Source: a virus | Length of the DNA stretch: 64,000 bases | Direction: 5' to 3' (one strand) | IMG/VR virus record: IMGVR_UViG_3300032296_003307 | Coordinates: 186,001-250,000 of that record | Made by a program: the position numbers and the translations under genes | The notes under the pieces: model-generated | The model's input: the letters and a program-made list of their open reading frames with translations, nothing else | Told to the model about the DNA's origin: nothing | Databases searched by the model: none | Part shown: piece by piece, positions 46,869-56,902 of the stretch | Layout: every line of letters begins with the position of its first letter | How positions within the stretch are numbered: position 1 is the stretch's first letter

Positions 46869-47312
46869 ATGAAAAAAGGCAAAACAGCAAAAATAATAGG
46901 TTTTGAATCTATTAAAGTTATTTATGGTACAGTTGATTCGAAAAACCTAAAATCCGTTTATCTAAACATTCAAACATGGGCAAATCCAATACAGACATCA
47001 GAAAATTGGGACAGAGTTGTAGCGAATTTAAGTAGAAACATAAAATTAAACATTTCAGATATTTTAGATACAACATTATTTAATACAAATTTTATTGTTG
47101 ATTTAGATTTAAGAACAAGCGGAATACAAACAGGTAAAAAAAGTTTTACAAATTTAGAGGTTACTTTTTTCTTAAATAAAGAAATTGATTTTAAATCTAC
47201 AGAACTAAAAGACAAATTAAAAAAATTGACAAAATACATTTATCAAGAAAATTTAAAGAAAAACACTCACTTTGATTTTACTATTTCTAAATCCGAAAAA
47301 CAAACAATTTAA
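46869..47312 (+). CDS. Head-module protein, unknown
   Basis: 147 residues. Beta strands in the first two thirds, then a helix (ELKDKLKKLTKYIYQENLKK). Located between bS21 and the prohead protease. Possibly a T4 neck/head accessory analogue; not recognised. Confidence 0.55.
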   Translation: MKKGKTAKIIGFESIKVIYGTVDSKNLKSVYLNIQTWANPIQTSENWDRVVANLSRNIKLNISDILDTTLFNTNFIVDLDLRTSGIQTGKKSFTNLEVTFFLNKEIDFKSTELKDKLKKLTKYIYQENLKKNTHFDFTISKSEKQTI

Positions 47313-47340
47313 TCTTCCATTATATTTATAACTAAAAGTT

Positions 47341-48051
47341 ATGAAGATTTTAGGACCAAACGATACGGGGCGTGGTATTTTGATTGAGTACGATGCGGGA
47401 TACATTTCCCCAACCGAAAAACACAACCTTCATTTGATGGAGCAAATGAAGAAGGACATGTTAGATTATTCAAAACCATTTGAATTCTATGCCGTACTAC
47501 AAAAATACAACACACCAAATAGAAACGGAAGAATATATCCTGAAAGGATTTTGAAAAGAGAATCGGAAAATTATAAAAAGATGATTCAAAAAGGTACCTC
47601 TTTATCAGAGTTGAACCACCCTGAATCATCTTTAATTGATTTGGACCGTGTATCACACATTATCACTGACATTTGGTGGGATGGTATAATTTTGATGGGT
47701 AAATTAAAATTATTGACTTCGCCAGGTTTTCATGAAAGAGGTATTGTTTCAACCAAGGGAGACCAAGCGGCTAACTTACTAAGACAGGGGGTTACTTTAG
47801 GTATTTCTTCTCGTGGAGTTGGTTCGTTAAAAAAAGTAGGTGAAAGAAATGAAGTGCAAGACGATTTTGAATTAATTTGTTTTGATTTAGTATCGTCACC
47901 GTCTACACCTGGCGCGTATCTATTCTTGGACCCAAAAGAAAGAAGTAATTTTGAAGAAAATTTGGAAGAAGAAATACAAAGGAAATCGCAAGGCTCAATT
48001 GATAAATCAGTTGACTTAATGAAGAAATTAACCGATTATTTATCAAAATAA
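47341..48051 (+). CDS. Prohead protease (T4 gp21-like)
   Basis: 236 residues. RNGRIYPE, SELNHPES (catalytic His), and GISSRGVGSL (catalytic Ser) follow the gp21/peptidase U9 pattern of the herpesvirus-assemblin fold. It cleaves scaffold and N-termini after (L/I)xE during maturation. TATTTATA lies near 47325. The gene sits between core and scaffold genes as in T4. Confidence 0.9.
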   Translation: MKILGPNDTGRGILIEYDAGYISPTEKHNLHLMEQMKKDMLDYSKPFEFYAVLQKYNTPNRNGRIYPERILKRESENYKKMIQKGTSLSELNHPESSLIDLDRVSHIITDIWWDGIILMGKLKLLTSPGFHERGIVSTKGDQAANLLRQGVTLGISSRGVGSLKKVGERNEVQDDFELICFDLVSSPSTPGAYLFLDPKERSNFEENLEEEIQRKSQGSIDKSVDLMKKLTDYLSK

Positions 48052-48061
48052 ATTAATTGAC

Positions 48062-48274
48062 ATGGACGAAAAATATTTTGTAGCAAAAATCACTTATGAT
48101 TTACCCGATGAAGAATCAGGAAAGATTAAAAAAATTAGAGAAGAAAAACTCGTTAAAGCATTCTCTGTTACTGATGTAGAAGCTAAAGTAACAAGTAGAT
48201 ACCAAGGGTTTCAACACGATTGGAGAATAACATCGGTATCTGAAAGTAAAATTGACGAAGTGATAGAAGCGTAA
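48062..48274 (+). CDS. DUF4494-like small protein
   Basis: 70 residues. YFVAKITYDLPDEESGKIKKIREEKLVKAFSVTDVEAKV matches the small DUF4494 family of Bacteroidota and their phages (one beta-rich domain, K.RYE...G..kkV.E.YLV.A.S.TEAE). Role unknown. Terminator directly follows. Confidence 0.65.
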   Translation: MDEKYFVAKITYDLPDEESGKIKKIREEKLVKAFSVTDVEAKVTSRYQGFQHDWRITSVSESKIDEVIEA

Positions 48275-48276
48275 TC

Positions 48277-48305
48277 AAAACCCCTCGAATCGAGGGGTTT
48301 TTTGT
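48277..48305 (+). terminator. Rho-independent terminator
   Basis: AAACCCCTCG/CGAGGGGTTT, AAT loop, T tail. Confidence 0.9.
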
Positions 48306-48385
48306 TTTTATTGGGTTCTTAAATCAAAGAATCTAACTTTTTTCAAGTTGGGGTATATTTATTATATACAATTTAATAACTTGAA

Positions 48386-50029
48386 ATGACTGAAAAAGAT
48401 TTAGTTCAGGAAGCATTACAACAAATGAAAAATTTGGAGGACGTAGTGCAAGAAAATGCAAAAGGAATACTTGGAGCAACAATGGCTCAAGAAATCTCAG
48501 AATTAGTAAAAGAGTCTTTAATTAAAGAGACTAAGAAAAAAGAGTCAATGGAACAGGATGAAGACGAAATGCCTGATGACACGGATGACATGGATGACAC
48601 TATGGATTCATTATCACCTGAAGGTGACGATGATGATTTAGGTGCTGATGATGACGACGTAGATTCGATGGGAATGTCACCTGATTCGATGATGGAACCA
48701 GAAGATGATGATGTAATTGACGCAACAGGATTAGACGGCGAAAAACTTTGGAACTTATTTAAGAAAATCGACCCTAACAAAGACCAAATTTTAGTTCAAA
48801 ATGATGGTGACAACATTCACATTAAAGATGATGAAAACGATGTTGAATACATCCTTAGAATGAACGAAAGTTATGACGATGTTTATGAAGATGATTATTC
48901 TAATGTAGATGATATTTATTCTGAAGTATTCAACGAAGACATGGGATATGATTTAGAAGAAGATGAAGACGGAATGGGTATTGAAGATGCCAATGTTGAT
49001 ATATTCAGCGAAGACATGGGATATGACCCCGAAGATTCAGAAACCGTTTACGAAATCACTATGGACGAAGAAATGGACGAGGAAATGGATGAAGACATGG
49101 GTTATGACTCAGGTGAGTTTGATGAAACCATCTATGAAATTACCATGGACGAAGAAATGGACGAAGAAATGTACGAAGAAATGGATGAGGAAATGGACGA
49201 GGAAATGGACGAAATGTACCACGATGATGTCAATGAAGCAAAATACATGATAAAACCTGTTATGGGTAAAATGAAGAATAAGGGCGAAGCTAAAGAAAAT
49301 AAAACCATGAAATCAGCAATGAGAGGTTTGAAGAAAGGTGAAACAAAAGAAGGTAATTATATGTCAAAACCAATAAAACCAACTAAACAAACCAAAGTTG
49401 ATGGATATAAAAAAGAAACTTTACCCGAAAAAGGAATCAGTAACGTTGTAAAGAAAGAAACTAAAGAAGGGTCATTTGTAACAAAACCAAAAGGTGTTGG
49501 TATGAAACCTGGACAAAAGAAATTCGAATACAAAGAAGCTGCAAGAACTTACGGTAATGGTTCTAAAGAAGGTCGTGGTTTAAGAAAAGGAATTACACCA
49601 AATAGAAATTTTGTTTATGAAAATGAAGTTTTACAACAAGAGATTGAGACTCTAAGAGAAAAAAATGAAGAGTACAGAAAAGCACTCAACGTTTTTAGAG
49701 AAAAACTTAATGAAGTTGCGGTGTTTAATTCAAACTTAGCATACGCGACTAGGTTGTTTACAGAACATTCAACATCTAAAACTGAAAAGATTAATATTCT
49801 TAGAAGATTTGATGATGTAGAAACACTTAAAGAATCTAAATCGTTGTATTCCGCTATTAAAAACGAGTTGTCACAAACAACAAACAATAAAGTTGTTACA
49901 GAATCTATCGAAAGAAAGATTGAAAAAACAGCATCAACAGGCTCAGCAACTAATTTGATTGAGTCTAAAACTTACGAAAATCCTCAGTTTTTAAGAATGA
50001 AAGATTTGATGGGTAAGTTACAAAAATAA
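48386..50029 (+). CDS. Prohead scaffold / core protein (T4 gp22-like by position)
   Basis: 547 residues. Highly acidic first half with MDEEMDEEM-type repeats, basic linker (KPIKPTKQTK), and a C-terminal coiled coil (VLQQEIETLREKNEEYRKAL ... REKLNEVAVFNSNLAYATRLF) like gp22 scaffolds. Lies between protease and capsid genes. Expected to fill the prohead and be degraded. TATTTATT sits near 48356. Confidence 0.8.
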   Translation: MTEKDLVQEALQQMKNLEDVVQENAKGILGATMAQEISELVKESLIKETKKKESMEQDEDEMPDDTDDMDDTMDSLSPEGDDDDLGADDDDVDSMGMSPDSMMEPEDDDVIDATGLDGEKLWNLFKKIDPNKDQILVQNDGDNIHIKDDENDVEYILRMNESYDDVYEDDYSNVDDIYSEVFNEDMGYDLEEDEDGMGIEDANVDIFSEDMGYDPEDSETVYEITMDEEMDEEMDEDMGYDSGEFDETIYEITMDEEMDEEMYEEMDEEMDEEMDEMYHDDVNEAKYMIKPVMGKMKNKGEAKENKTMKSAMRGLKKGETKEGNYMSKPIKPTKQTKVDGYKKETLPEKGISNVVKKETKEGSFVTKPKGVGMKPGQKKFEYKEAARTYGNGSKEGRGLRKGITPNRNFVYENEVLQQEIETLREKNEEYRKALNVFREKLNEVAVFNSNLAYATRLFTEHSTSKTEKINILRRFDDVETLKESKSLYSAIKNELSQTTNNKVVTESIERKIEKTASTGSATNLIESKTYENPQFLRMKDLMGKLQK

Positions 50030-50063
50030 AAAAAATAAACATAAAAATTAAATAAAAATAAAA

Positions 50064-51947
50064 ATGGGAGCATTATTAGATTCAGGTCTTGTAGGTAACA
50101 TTGGTCTTAAGCATCTTAAGGTTATCAAAGAAGACACTATTAACAAATGGGATAAACTAGGTTTCTTAGAAGGTCTAAGAGGTCACTTAAAAGAAAATGT
50201 TGCGCAGTTGTACGAAAACCAAGCGTCTTTCTTAATTAACGAAGCGGCTTCAACCACAGATTCAGGTTCTTTTGAAACAGTTGTATTCCCAATCGTGAGA
50301 AGAGTATTCTCTAAACTTTTGGCTAACGACATCGTTTCTGTACAAGCAATGAACTTACCTATCGGTAAATTGTTCTACTTTGTACCTAAAATTCAAGGTT
50401 ACTCAGGTGGTACTTTGACATCTCCAGCATGGGGTGATGCACAATCAGGTCAGCACTACGCACCAATGGGGTCTCCAGGAAACTACCCAGGTAATCCTGA
50501 TTCAGGTTATTTGGCGGCAGACAGCACAGGTGACTACAATCCTTACTACAAGAAAAATCTTTACGATTTATTCTATGAAGGTAACGAAGCTGACTTGGAC
50601 CCTCCAGGGTTGTTTGACTACTCTAAAGGTAGATGGTCCGCAATCACTTCAACTACTTTGACTCAGAGATGGGTTGGTAGCAACTTAGTTGATTGGGGTG
50701 TAAGTGCTAGCACAGAATATAGAAAAATTATTCTTAAGATGTGTGGATTTGCTGATACAGGCGCAGGTAAATTAATCGGTCCTAACGGTAACGAAATGGA
50801 CACTGAAGAATTCTTGGCTAGTTTACAAATCAGAACTTTGAAATCTGCAGGTTCTTCAGGAACAGGTTCTTTCTCAGGTCTTTCTATGTCAGACATCAAT
50901 GGTGTTTCTAACCCATTGTTATTCAGAGTTGTAACTCAAATCTACGGTCAAGGTATTGTACAGTACGGAGGTTACGCATCAACTTCATGGGCTTCTACAG
51001 GTTCAGGTGGAAAATTCTGGAATACTTGTGACGCTAACGGTTGTATTTACTTGGAAGTTGATTTACAACAACCAGTATGTATTGATTGTGCAACTAACTC
51101 ACTTGATGGTTACTCAGGTTACACTACAGGTGGTGAAGGGTTAGCACCTGACGCTTCATTCTTCGCAGTATTTAGAAGATATGAAGAGTTAGAATTTGAA
51201 GATAAAATTGGTGAAGTTTCTTTTGATTTGGAATCTGTAACAGTTTCCGTAACTGAAAGAAAATTGAGAGCTCAGTGGTCTCCTGAATTAGCACAGGACG
51301 TTGCAGCATTCCATAACATCGACGCTGAGGCTGAATTAACAGCTTTATTGTCAGAACAAATCGCGGCTGAAATCGACAGAGAAATCTTAAGAGATTTGAG
51401 AAAAGGTGCGGCTTGGAACTTAAGATGGGATTACAACGGATGGAAGAGACTTTCTCAGACTACATCATACACACAAAAAGATTGGAACCAAACTTTGATT
51501 ACCGCAGTTAACCAAATCTCAGCACAGATTCACAAATCTACTTTGAGAGGTGGAGCTAACTGGATTGTTGTGTCTTCTGAAATTAGTGCAATTTTTGATG
51601 ATTTGGAATACTTCCACGTGTCAAACGCAGCACCTGAACAGGACCAATATAACATGGGTATTGAAAGAGTAGGTACTTTGGCAGGTAGATACCAAGTTTA
51701 CAGAGACCCTTACTTCCCAGCTAACCAAGTGTTGTTGGGTCACAAAGGAACATCTTTGTTAGACACAGGTTACATATACGCACCATATGTACCTCTACAA
51801 TTAACTCCAACAATGTATAACCCATTCAACTTCACACCTATCAAGGGTATCATGACAAGATACGCTAAGAAGATGGTTAACAACCGTTTCTATGGTAGAA
51901 TTACAGTTGACGGCGTAAGAACATTTGACTTGAGAGAATTGAGATAA
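50064..51947 (+). CDS. Major capsid protein (T4 gp23-like)
   Basis: 627 residues. N-terminal NKWDKLGFLEGL...ENVAQLYENQASFLINE|AAS has the gp21 cleavage site (INE|A, after residue 60). The C-terminus IERVGTLAGRYQVYRDPYFPANQVLLGHKG...GYIYAPYVPLQ is the gp23 HK97-fold signature. Forms head hexamers after N-terminal trimming. Codon use looks more optimised than neighbours. Terminator follows. Confidence 0.95.
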   Translation: MGALLDSGLVGNIGLKHLKVIKEDTINKWDKLGFLEGLRGHLKENVAQLYENQASFLINEAASTTDSGSFETVVFPIVRRVFSKLLANDIVSVQAMNLPIGKLFYFVPKIQGYSGGTLTSPAWGDAQSGQHYAPMGSPGNYPGNPDSGYLAADSTGDYNPYYKKNLYDLFYEGNEADLDPPGLFDYSKGRWSAITSTTLTQRWVGSNLVDWGVSASTEYRKIILKMCGFADTGAGKLIGPNGNEMDTEEFLASLQIRTLKSAGSSGTGSFSGLSMSDINGVSNPLLFRVVTQIYGQGIVQYGGYASTSWASTGSGGKFWNTCDANGCIYLEVDLQQPVCIDCATNSLDGYSGYTTGGEGLAPDASFFAVFRRYEELEFEDKIGEVSFDLESVTVSVTERKLRAQWSPELAQDVAAFHNIDAEAELTALLSEQIAAEIDREILRDLRKGAAWNLRWDYNGWKRLSQTTSYTQKDWNQTLITAVNQISAQIHKSTLRGGANWIVVSSEISAIFDDLEYFHVSNAAPEQDQYNMGIERVGTLAGRYQVYRDPYFPANQVLLGHKGTSLLDTGYIYAPYVPLQLTPTMYNPFNFTPIKGIMTRYAKKMVNNRFYGRITVDGVRTFDLRELR

Positions 51948-51960
51948 TCATTCTTAACTT

Positions 51961-51991
51961 AAAAAAAGGGTCCAAAAAGGACCCTTTTTTT
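51961..51991 (+). terminator. Bidirectional terminator
   Basis: AAAAAAAGGGTCC/GGACCCTTTTTTT, between the capsid gene and a convergent small gene. Confidence 0.9.
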
Positions 51992-52231
51992 TTATTCTTT
52001 TTTTTCTTCATTATCAACATTTTCTTGATAAGAAATTTTTCTAATTAATTTAGAAACAATTTCGCTTTCTATCAAAGTAAACGCACCTCGAGTAAATGAA
52101 GATTCTAACGCTTTAATTATTAAAAATCTAACTTGTTCGTCATCCATGTTATCGATTAATTTATTTAACTGAGTTGACGATTCCCAACTAATTGTATCGA
52201 ATAACATATTTATATTTTTTTTATTGCTCAT
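51992..52231 (-). CDS. Small helical protein, unknown
   Basis: 79 residues from the ATG at 52231; longer frames read into the divergent promoter. MSNKKNINMLFDTISWESS, acidic C-terminus. Divergent from the next gene with 25 nt between starts. Confidence 0.55.
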   Translation of the reverse strand: MSNKKNINMLFDTISWESSTQLNKLIDNMDDEQVRFLIIKALESSFTRGAFTLIESEIVSKLIRKISYQENVDNEEKKE

Positions 52232-52256
52232 AATCTGATATTTATTAATATAAGAA

Positions 52257-52934
52257 ATGTCTAACAAAAAAACAATATCAGAGATAACGGGCACGGGCGG
52301 TTCAGGTTCTTTCAAAATTCCTTTGAATTTGGCACCTAGAATGTGGACAAAAGAACAGATGGGTGCGTTTACAGAACCAGTATCACACTACTTAAACCCA
52401 AACGTCGCATATGATAGTTATGACGGGACATTAAAAATGAGTAAACAGGAAATAAACAAACAAGAAAAAAAGGCTAAAAAAATGGCTAATTTTATGAAAA
52501 AAATTGAAAACGAGTTACCAAAGGGGACTCCTAAGTACATACAAACCCAAGCTAATTTACCCAAAGACGAATATAAACCCGTACTACAAGAAGATTTAGC
52601 GGTTTGGTTCGGTAAAAAGAAAAAAGGTAAAGGTAGCTCCCAACCACAAGGACCATGGGTTAATATTTGTAGAAAAAAAGAAGGCGGTGGTCATCCACCT
52701 TGTGGCAGACCAGATGCCGACCCTAAAGGATACCCAAAGTGTAGAGCTGCCGGAGTGGCGGCAAAAATGACAGATTCGCAAAAAAAATCCGCATGTGCTC
52801 AAAAAAGAAGAGAAGAAAAAAAGGACACACAATCAGGTAAAGGTCAAAAACCGGTTATGACCTCATACAAACCTAAAAATGAATCTTTAAGAGAAATTAT
52901 TGTTTCTATTCTTAGAGAAGAAACTTCTATTTAA
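52257..52934 (+). CDS. DUF5872-like Cys motif protein, predicted packaged
   Basis: 225 residues. WVNICRKKEGGGHPPCGRPDADPKGYPKCRAAGVAAKM is a Cys-rich domain recurrent in phages (DUF5872-like), followed by Lys-rich sequence. The C-terminus ESLREIIVSILREETSI is a packaging-type helix with LRE. TATTTATT (52236-52243) lies upstream. Role unknown. Confidence 0.65.
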   Translation: MSNKKTISEITGTGGSGSFKIPLNLAPRMWTKEQMGAFTEPVSHYLNPNVAYDSYDGTLKMSKQEINKQEKKAKKMANFMKKIENELPKGTPKYIQTQANLPKDEYKPVLQEDLAVWFGKKKKGKGSSQPQGPWVNICRKKEGGGHPPCGRPDADPKGYPKCRAAGVAAKMTDSQKKSACAQKRREEKKDTQSGKGQKPVMTSYKPKNESLREIIVSILREETSI

Positions 52935-53337
52935 TATTATCCGAAATAGTTTTAAGTGAGTGCTTAATGTTTGAAGTTATTTCGCTTTCAAATTTTTGTC
53001 TTCTTGTTTCTAACTCCGTATTAAATAAATTAGTAACCACCTCTATACCTTTTCCTTCTATTACTAAAGAATAACTATAAACGTGATTAATTATGTTTAC
53101 ATGCCTACCCTCAATAATTACATATATATCTAATTCATCATTTCTTATATACCTTTTGTTTGATAAGGGCGTTATTAATAACGTAGTTTGTTCTAATGGT
53201 ATTAGTTTTTTACATATTTCAACACATTGACGTTCGTGTTGACTTTTAACCAATCTTGTTGGGTCACTAATTTTGTGTAGTTTAATCCCTTGTTTCTGTA
53301 CAAACCTTTTTAGTTTGTGAAGTATATTTCTTGACAT
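52927..53337 (-). CDS. Uncharacterised protein
   Basis: 136 residues. Basic N-terminal helix (HKLKRFVQKQGIKLHKI), a central beta region (ELDIYVIIEGRHVNIINHVYSYSLVIEG), and a C-terminal helix. Convergent 8-nt overlap with the preceding gene. No family recognised. Confidence 0.55.
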   Translation of the reverse strand: MSRNILHKLKRFVQKQGIKLHKISDPTRLVKSQHERQCVEICKKLIPLEQTTLLITPLSNKRYIRNDELDIYVIIEGRHVNIINHVYSYSLVIEGKGIEVVTNLFNTELETRRQKFESEITSNIKHSLKTISDNIK

Positions 53338-53378
53338 ATGTTTAAAAACAAATGTAAATATAAGATAAAAAAATTAGA

Positions 53379-53858
53379 TTAACAATATGTACCTGAACAT
53401 CTTTTTTTTCCATCTAAACCAGGCATTTTTCCTTTACATACTTGAACCGCATATCCGTTTGCGTAAGCCGAAGGGTATACGTCAAATTTGGCTTTAGCTG
53501 CAGATTTACCTCTTGCACATAACTTAGTGCCTGTTTTTTTTCTACCCTCAGTCATAGTATCAATCATTTGGTCATCCATTTCTTCATCATCGGAACCTTC
53601 CGTTTCATTCATTAAAAAATCAAATACTTGGTCCATATTGTTTTTTGCTTCGGCAATATGGTCTTGAGCCCAATCATGACCATTATCTAAAATACCTTCA
53701 ATTACGGATTTATCCATATCAAGAAGTATTTCGCACTGTCTTTTCATTTGTTCTAAATTGGAAAAAAACATATACCTGTTTGATTCTACACCACCACCTT
53801 CATTAAGAAGTTTATTTATTATTCTTTTTAAATCGTTTTCTGATAATTTTGTTCTCAT
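53379..53858 (-). CDS. Predicted packaged protein with Cys-rich C-terminus
   Basis: 159 residues. N-terminus LSENDLKRIINKLLNEGG is the packaging-type helix ending LNE|G. C-terminal KLCARGKSAAKAKFDVYPSAYANGYAVQVCKGKMPGLDGKKRCSGTYC is a short domain with four Cys found in many phage genomes. Its start overlaps the tail gene's stop by 4 nt. Confidence 0.7.
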   Translation of the reverse strand: MRTKLSENDLKRIINKLLNEGGGVESNRYMFFSNLEQMKRQCEILLDMDKSVIEGILDNGHDWAQDHIAEAKNNMDQVFDFLMNETEGSDDEEMDDQMIDTMTEGRKKTGTKLCARGKSAAKAKFDVYPSAYANGYAVQVCKGKMPGLDGKKRCSGTYC

Positions 53859-55366
53859 TTTGAGTTTACTATTTGGAATTTTAATTGTTTTTTATAAGTA
53901 TCTACTTGACCACTAGAATTAACTTTTATATCTATAAAATATTCGTTTGGTATTTTGTCTCTAGTGTCAAAAATAAAATAATACTCATTTGGTGTTCTGT
54001 TTATATTTGTCCAATCTTGAACTAATACTTCAGTAGTGCCTTCCATTACGTATACCCTATACTGTGCGGATATCTTTTGTAATGTCTCTTGAGCCGAGTA
54101 TGCTTTTTTAATTGTTACCCCAACTTTTCTGACATCTGTATCTAATATTTTTTCACTTTGTTTTATACCGTAAAAATCAAACCCAAAGATTGATGGGTCT
54201 TTACTGTATTGACCAACAATACCAAAAGTAGTTATGGCTTTTAACGCAAATTGGTTTTCAATTGTCCCTAAATTCGCACCATCTAAAATAACATCTGACC
54301 ATTTGTCGTAAAATAAACATGGTGTTGTGTACCCTGTAATTGCCGGTACAGTTACTTCGTAAACCCCCTTTGTCTTTAGACATGTTGTGAGTCCACTTAA
54401 ATAAGAAGGTATATCTCCATAAGGGTCTTCAATATTAACAACAGGTTCAGTGTCTAAATTTGACAATTCTCCCGCATCATTATAAACATACAAATACAAT
54501 TTATTTTGTTTTTTTTCTACAAAATTATTTCTGTCATCGTCTATTAAGTCATCGTAAGTGGTTAAAAGATACGGTTCATAAAAAGTTTGTGTGTACTTAG
54601 TAAAAAAACCAACAGAATAATTTGTGGTTAAACCCGTGATTATTTCAAAAGCGGGTTTGTAAGCGATTATCCAACCAGTAACACCTGTTAAAGAACCGTT
54701 TAAAATGGAATTTATTTCGTTGGACATATCAAACTCAATATCCTCATTTCCTAATTCAAAATGTTGTGTATCAACAATTGTTAGGTTTTCATAATTCTGA
54801 CCTGAAAAAGACGATGTGTTTAAATTGCTGTAAATTCCCGGTGTTTGCCAATTTTCAATCGTACTCCTTTGGAAAAAATTACTTGGTCTGTCAGAATAAG
54901 TGTCTGTATCAAAAAAAGTGTTGTTAGTAAATGACGCTAAATAATTATTGTTTGTTTTTGTCAAATTATTAAAGTCGTATCCAACACCCTCGTCCCACGT
55001 TTGTGTGGTTCCACTACTTGTTAGTGGTATTCTGATTAATACTAAATCAAATGATGTTGCTCTTTGTGAACCTGTCGAAGTTGTGGTATTTAATAAAGCC
55101 TCGTCAAAAGAAGAGGTGTTTCTCATTTTTAATGTATGTGTCATAGAAGAAAAAGAGGTACATCCTGTTGAAATTTCTCCTGACGCAATTTTTTCTTCTA
55201 ATAAAGTTAAATCAATATCAAAAATAAATCTAGTGTAACTAATCGGTTCTAATGCGAGTTGATTTGACCCAAAAGTTAATTCAGTTACGGGGTTTCTAGC
55301 CGTATTGGTATATGCGCCAAATATGATAGTATTATTTCTGTTAAAATATGAATTTAAAATTGACAT
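53855..55366 (-). CDS. Tail/baseplate-module protein
   Basis: 503 residues, beta-rich, Thr/Ser/Asn-rich like virion proteins. No membrane or signal segment. GATATTTATAATAG precedes the ATG on the minus strand. Grouped with baseplate-type genes. Specific role not recognised. Confidence 0.6.
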   Translation of the reverse strand: MSILNSYFNRNNTIIFGAYTNTARNPVTELTFGSNQLALEPISYTRFIFDIDLTLLEEKIASGEISTGCTSFSSMTHTLKMRNTSSFDEALLNTTTSTGSQRATSFDLVLIRIPLTSSGTTQTWDEGVGYDFNNLTKTNNNYLASFTNNTFFDTDTYSDRPSNFFQRSTIENWQTPGIYSNLNTSSFSGQNYENLTIVDTQHFELGNEDIEFDMSNEINSILNGSLTGVTGWIIAYKPAFEIITGLTTNYSVGFFTKYTQTFYEPYLLTTYDDLIDDDRNNFVEKKQNKLYLYVYNDAGELSNLDTEPVVNIEDPYGDIPSYLSGLTTCLKTKGVYEVTVPAITGYTTPCLFYDKWSDVILDGANLGTIENQFALKAITTFGIVGQYSKDPSIFGFDFYGIKQSEKILDTDVRKVGVTIKKAYSAQETLQKISAQYRVYVMEGTTEVLVQDWTNINRTPNEYYFIFDTRDKIPNEYFIDIKVNSSGQVDTYKKQLKFQIVNSK

Positions 55367-55378
55367 CTATTATAAATA

Positions 55379-56902
55379 TCAATTCATTCTAATATTTTCA
55401 TTCAGTATGGTTTGGTTTGCATTGTTTAATTCAAATAAAATTTGTTGGACTGTTGTACCATCAGTACCTACGGGTACCGCAGCCAATCCATGATATGAGT
55501 GAACGTGAGATATCATAAATTTTATGACCAAATTAAGAAGACTTATTAATTCTTCACCTCTTACCATAGAACTTGTATTTGGTAAAATATTGTCTAAAAT
55601 TTGTGATTGGTTAATTCCATATATTGTGTTTTCAATATCTAACTCTTTTGCCAAGTGTGATAATAATAAAACATTATCGGCACCTAAAATTCCGTAAGTT
55701 ACAGGGTTTGTTGTGTTTTCAGTTTCTTGGATTTCACTAAAAACCGTTTTTGTTGGTTTTCCGGTTGCGTTTTCACTTAACACAATACCAAAACCATTGT
55801 CTTGATTACTTGGGTTATCGTAGTCGGCATCTAAAAAAGAAATGTTGTTGTAAAATCTATTAAAATTATTCTCAGATACATTACCATCTACAGAAGTAAT
55901 TGTTGTAATATTTGGTTTAAAAATAAAAGGAAATCTATTTTCTGATAAATCGGGACCGCTTTCACCTGTATCAGGAATTGTTAAATTATTCCAAGCAACA
56001 TCAGATATAAAATTATTTATTATTTCTACCGCATCGTCAAAACTTTCATTTTTAAATTGTTGTGTATAATATATTTGAGAAATAGAACTTAAATCAGAAT
56101 TAAAAACTATTGTTTCTGTGGTTGCACTTCTTGATAATGGTAATTTATATAAATTTACACTACCTGTAAACCTACCCAATAAATTATCTAAATTTTGTAT
56201 ATCCCATTCTACCAAATATCTAACAAATAATTCATCATCTTCTAATCTAAACGTTTTTCTTGGGGGTTGTTTAATTAAAGTTTCCTTAAAATTTGTTAGT
56301 TGTAAAAATGACCTCCTCGTGTACCCTATTGGGTAATCATGAACAGATAGATTTTGTGTTTTACCTGCTCTAACTAATACTTCTTCTGCCTTTACAATTA
56401 CATCCGCAGAACCTCTGCCTATAATACCGTAATCCTCAGGTTGAGGAAAGATTCCCTCTGATTGGGGGTTGTTGTATTCCCCTTCACTATTTTTAAGTTC
56501 TAATGTTGGTAAAATTTGAGGACCTTCACCTGTTTGTTGTTTCATCGCTTGGAAGTTCTCAAAAGGAATTGCCATTGGAGAGGAATATTGACCAGGAACA
56601 TAATAAGCGTCTTGCCAAGGATACAATGAGTTTTGATAAAAAATGTTAATCCTTTCACCCTCAATCATGGGTAAACTTAAAAACAGTGGAACCAAAGGTC
56701 TTACCACCAAAGGGTCTATGGGACCTTTTCTTGGGTCTGTATTCCATTTGTATTTTCCATCAATACCATAAGCCTCAATAACCGCTAATATTGATTTATC
56801 TTCAGGTTCGGCTCTTACCCTACCCAAATCCAATGGGTCTTGAACATCAACGACCAAAGCGGGAAATATTATTCGGTATTCGTTTTTAACTATATCAGGC
56901 AT
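55379..56902 (-). CDS. Baseplate hub/spike OB-fold protein (gp5-like N-domain)
   Basis: 507 residues. The first ~130 residues (VVDVQDPLDLGRVRAEPED ... PLVPLFLSLPMIEGERINIFY) look like the gp5/VgrG OB domain at the central baseplate spike. No lysozyme domain is seen, so it would be spike or hub only. Overlaps the next upstream ORF by 8 nt. Confidence 0.65.
   Translation of the reverse strand: MPDIVKNEYRIIFPALVVDVQDPLDLGRVRAEPEDKSILAVIEAYGIDGKYKWNTDPRKGPIDPLVVRPLVPLFLSLPMIEGERINIFYQNSLYPWQDAYYVPGQYSSPMAIPFENFQAMKQQTGEGPQILPTLELKNSEGEYNNPQSEGIFPQPEDYGIIGRGSADVIVKAEEVLVRAGKTQNLSVHDYPIGYTRRSFLQLTNFKETLIKQPPRKTFRLEDDELFVRYLVEWDIQNLDNLLGRFTGSVNLYKLPLSRSATTETIVFNSDLSSISQIYYTQQFKNESFDDAVEIINNFISDVAWNNLTIPDTGESGPDLSENRFPFIFKPNITTITSVDGNVSENNFNRFYNNISFLDADYDNPSNQDNGFGIVLSENATGKPTKTVFSEIQETENTTNPVTYGILGADNVLLLSHLAKELDIENTIYGINQSQILDNILPNTSSMVRGEELISLLNLVIKFMISHVHSYHGLAAVPVGTDGTTVQQILFELNNANQTILNENIRMN

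Noticed and set aside
48963-49250. ORF on plus strand rich in KWTRKW
   Set aside because: +1-frame shadow of the acidic repeats in the scaffold gene.
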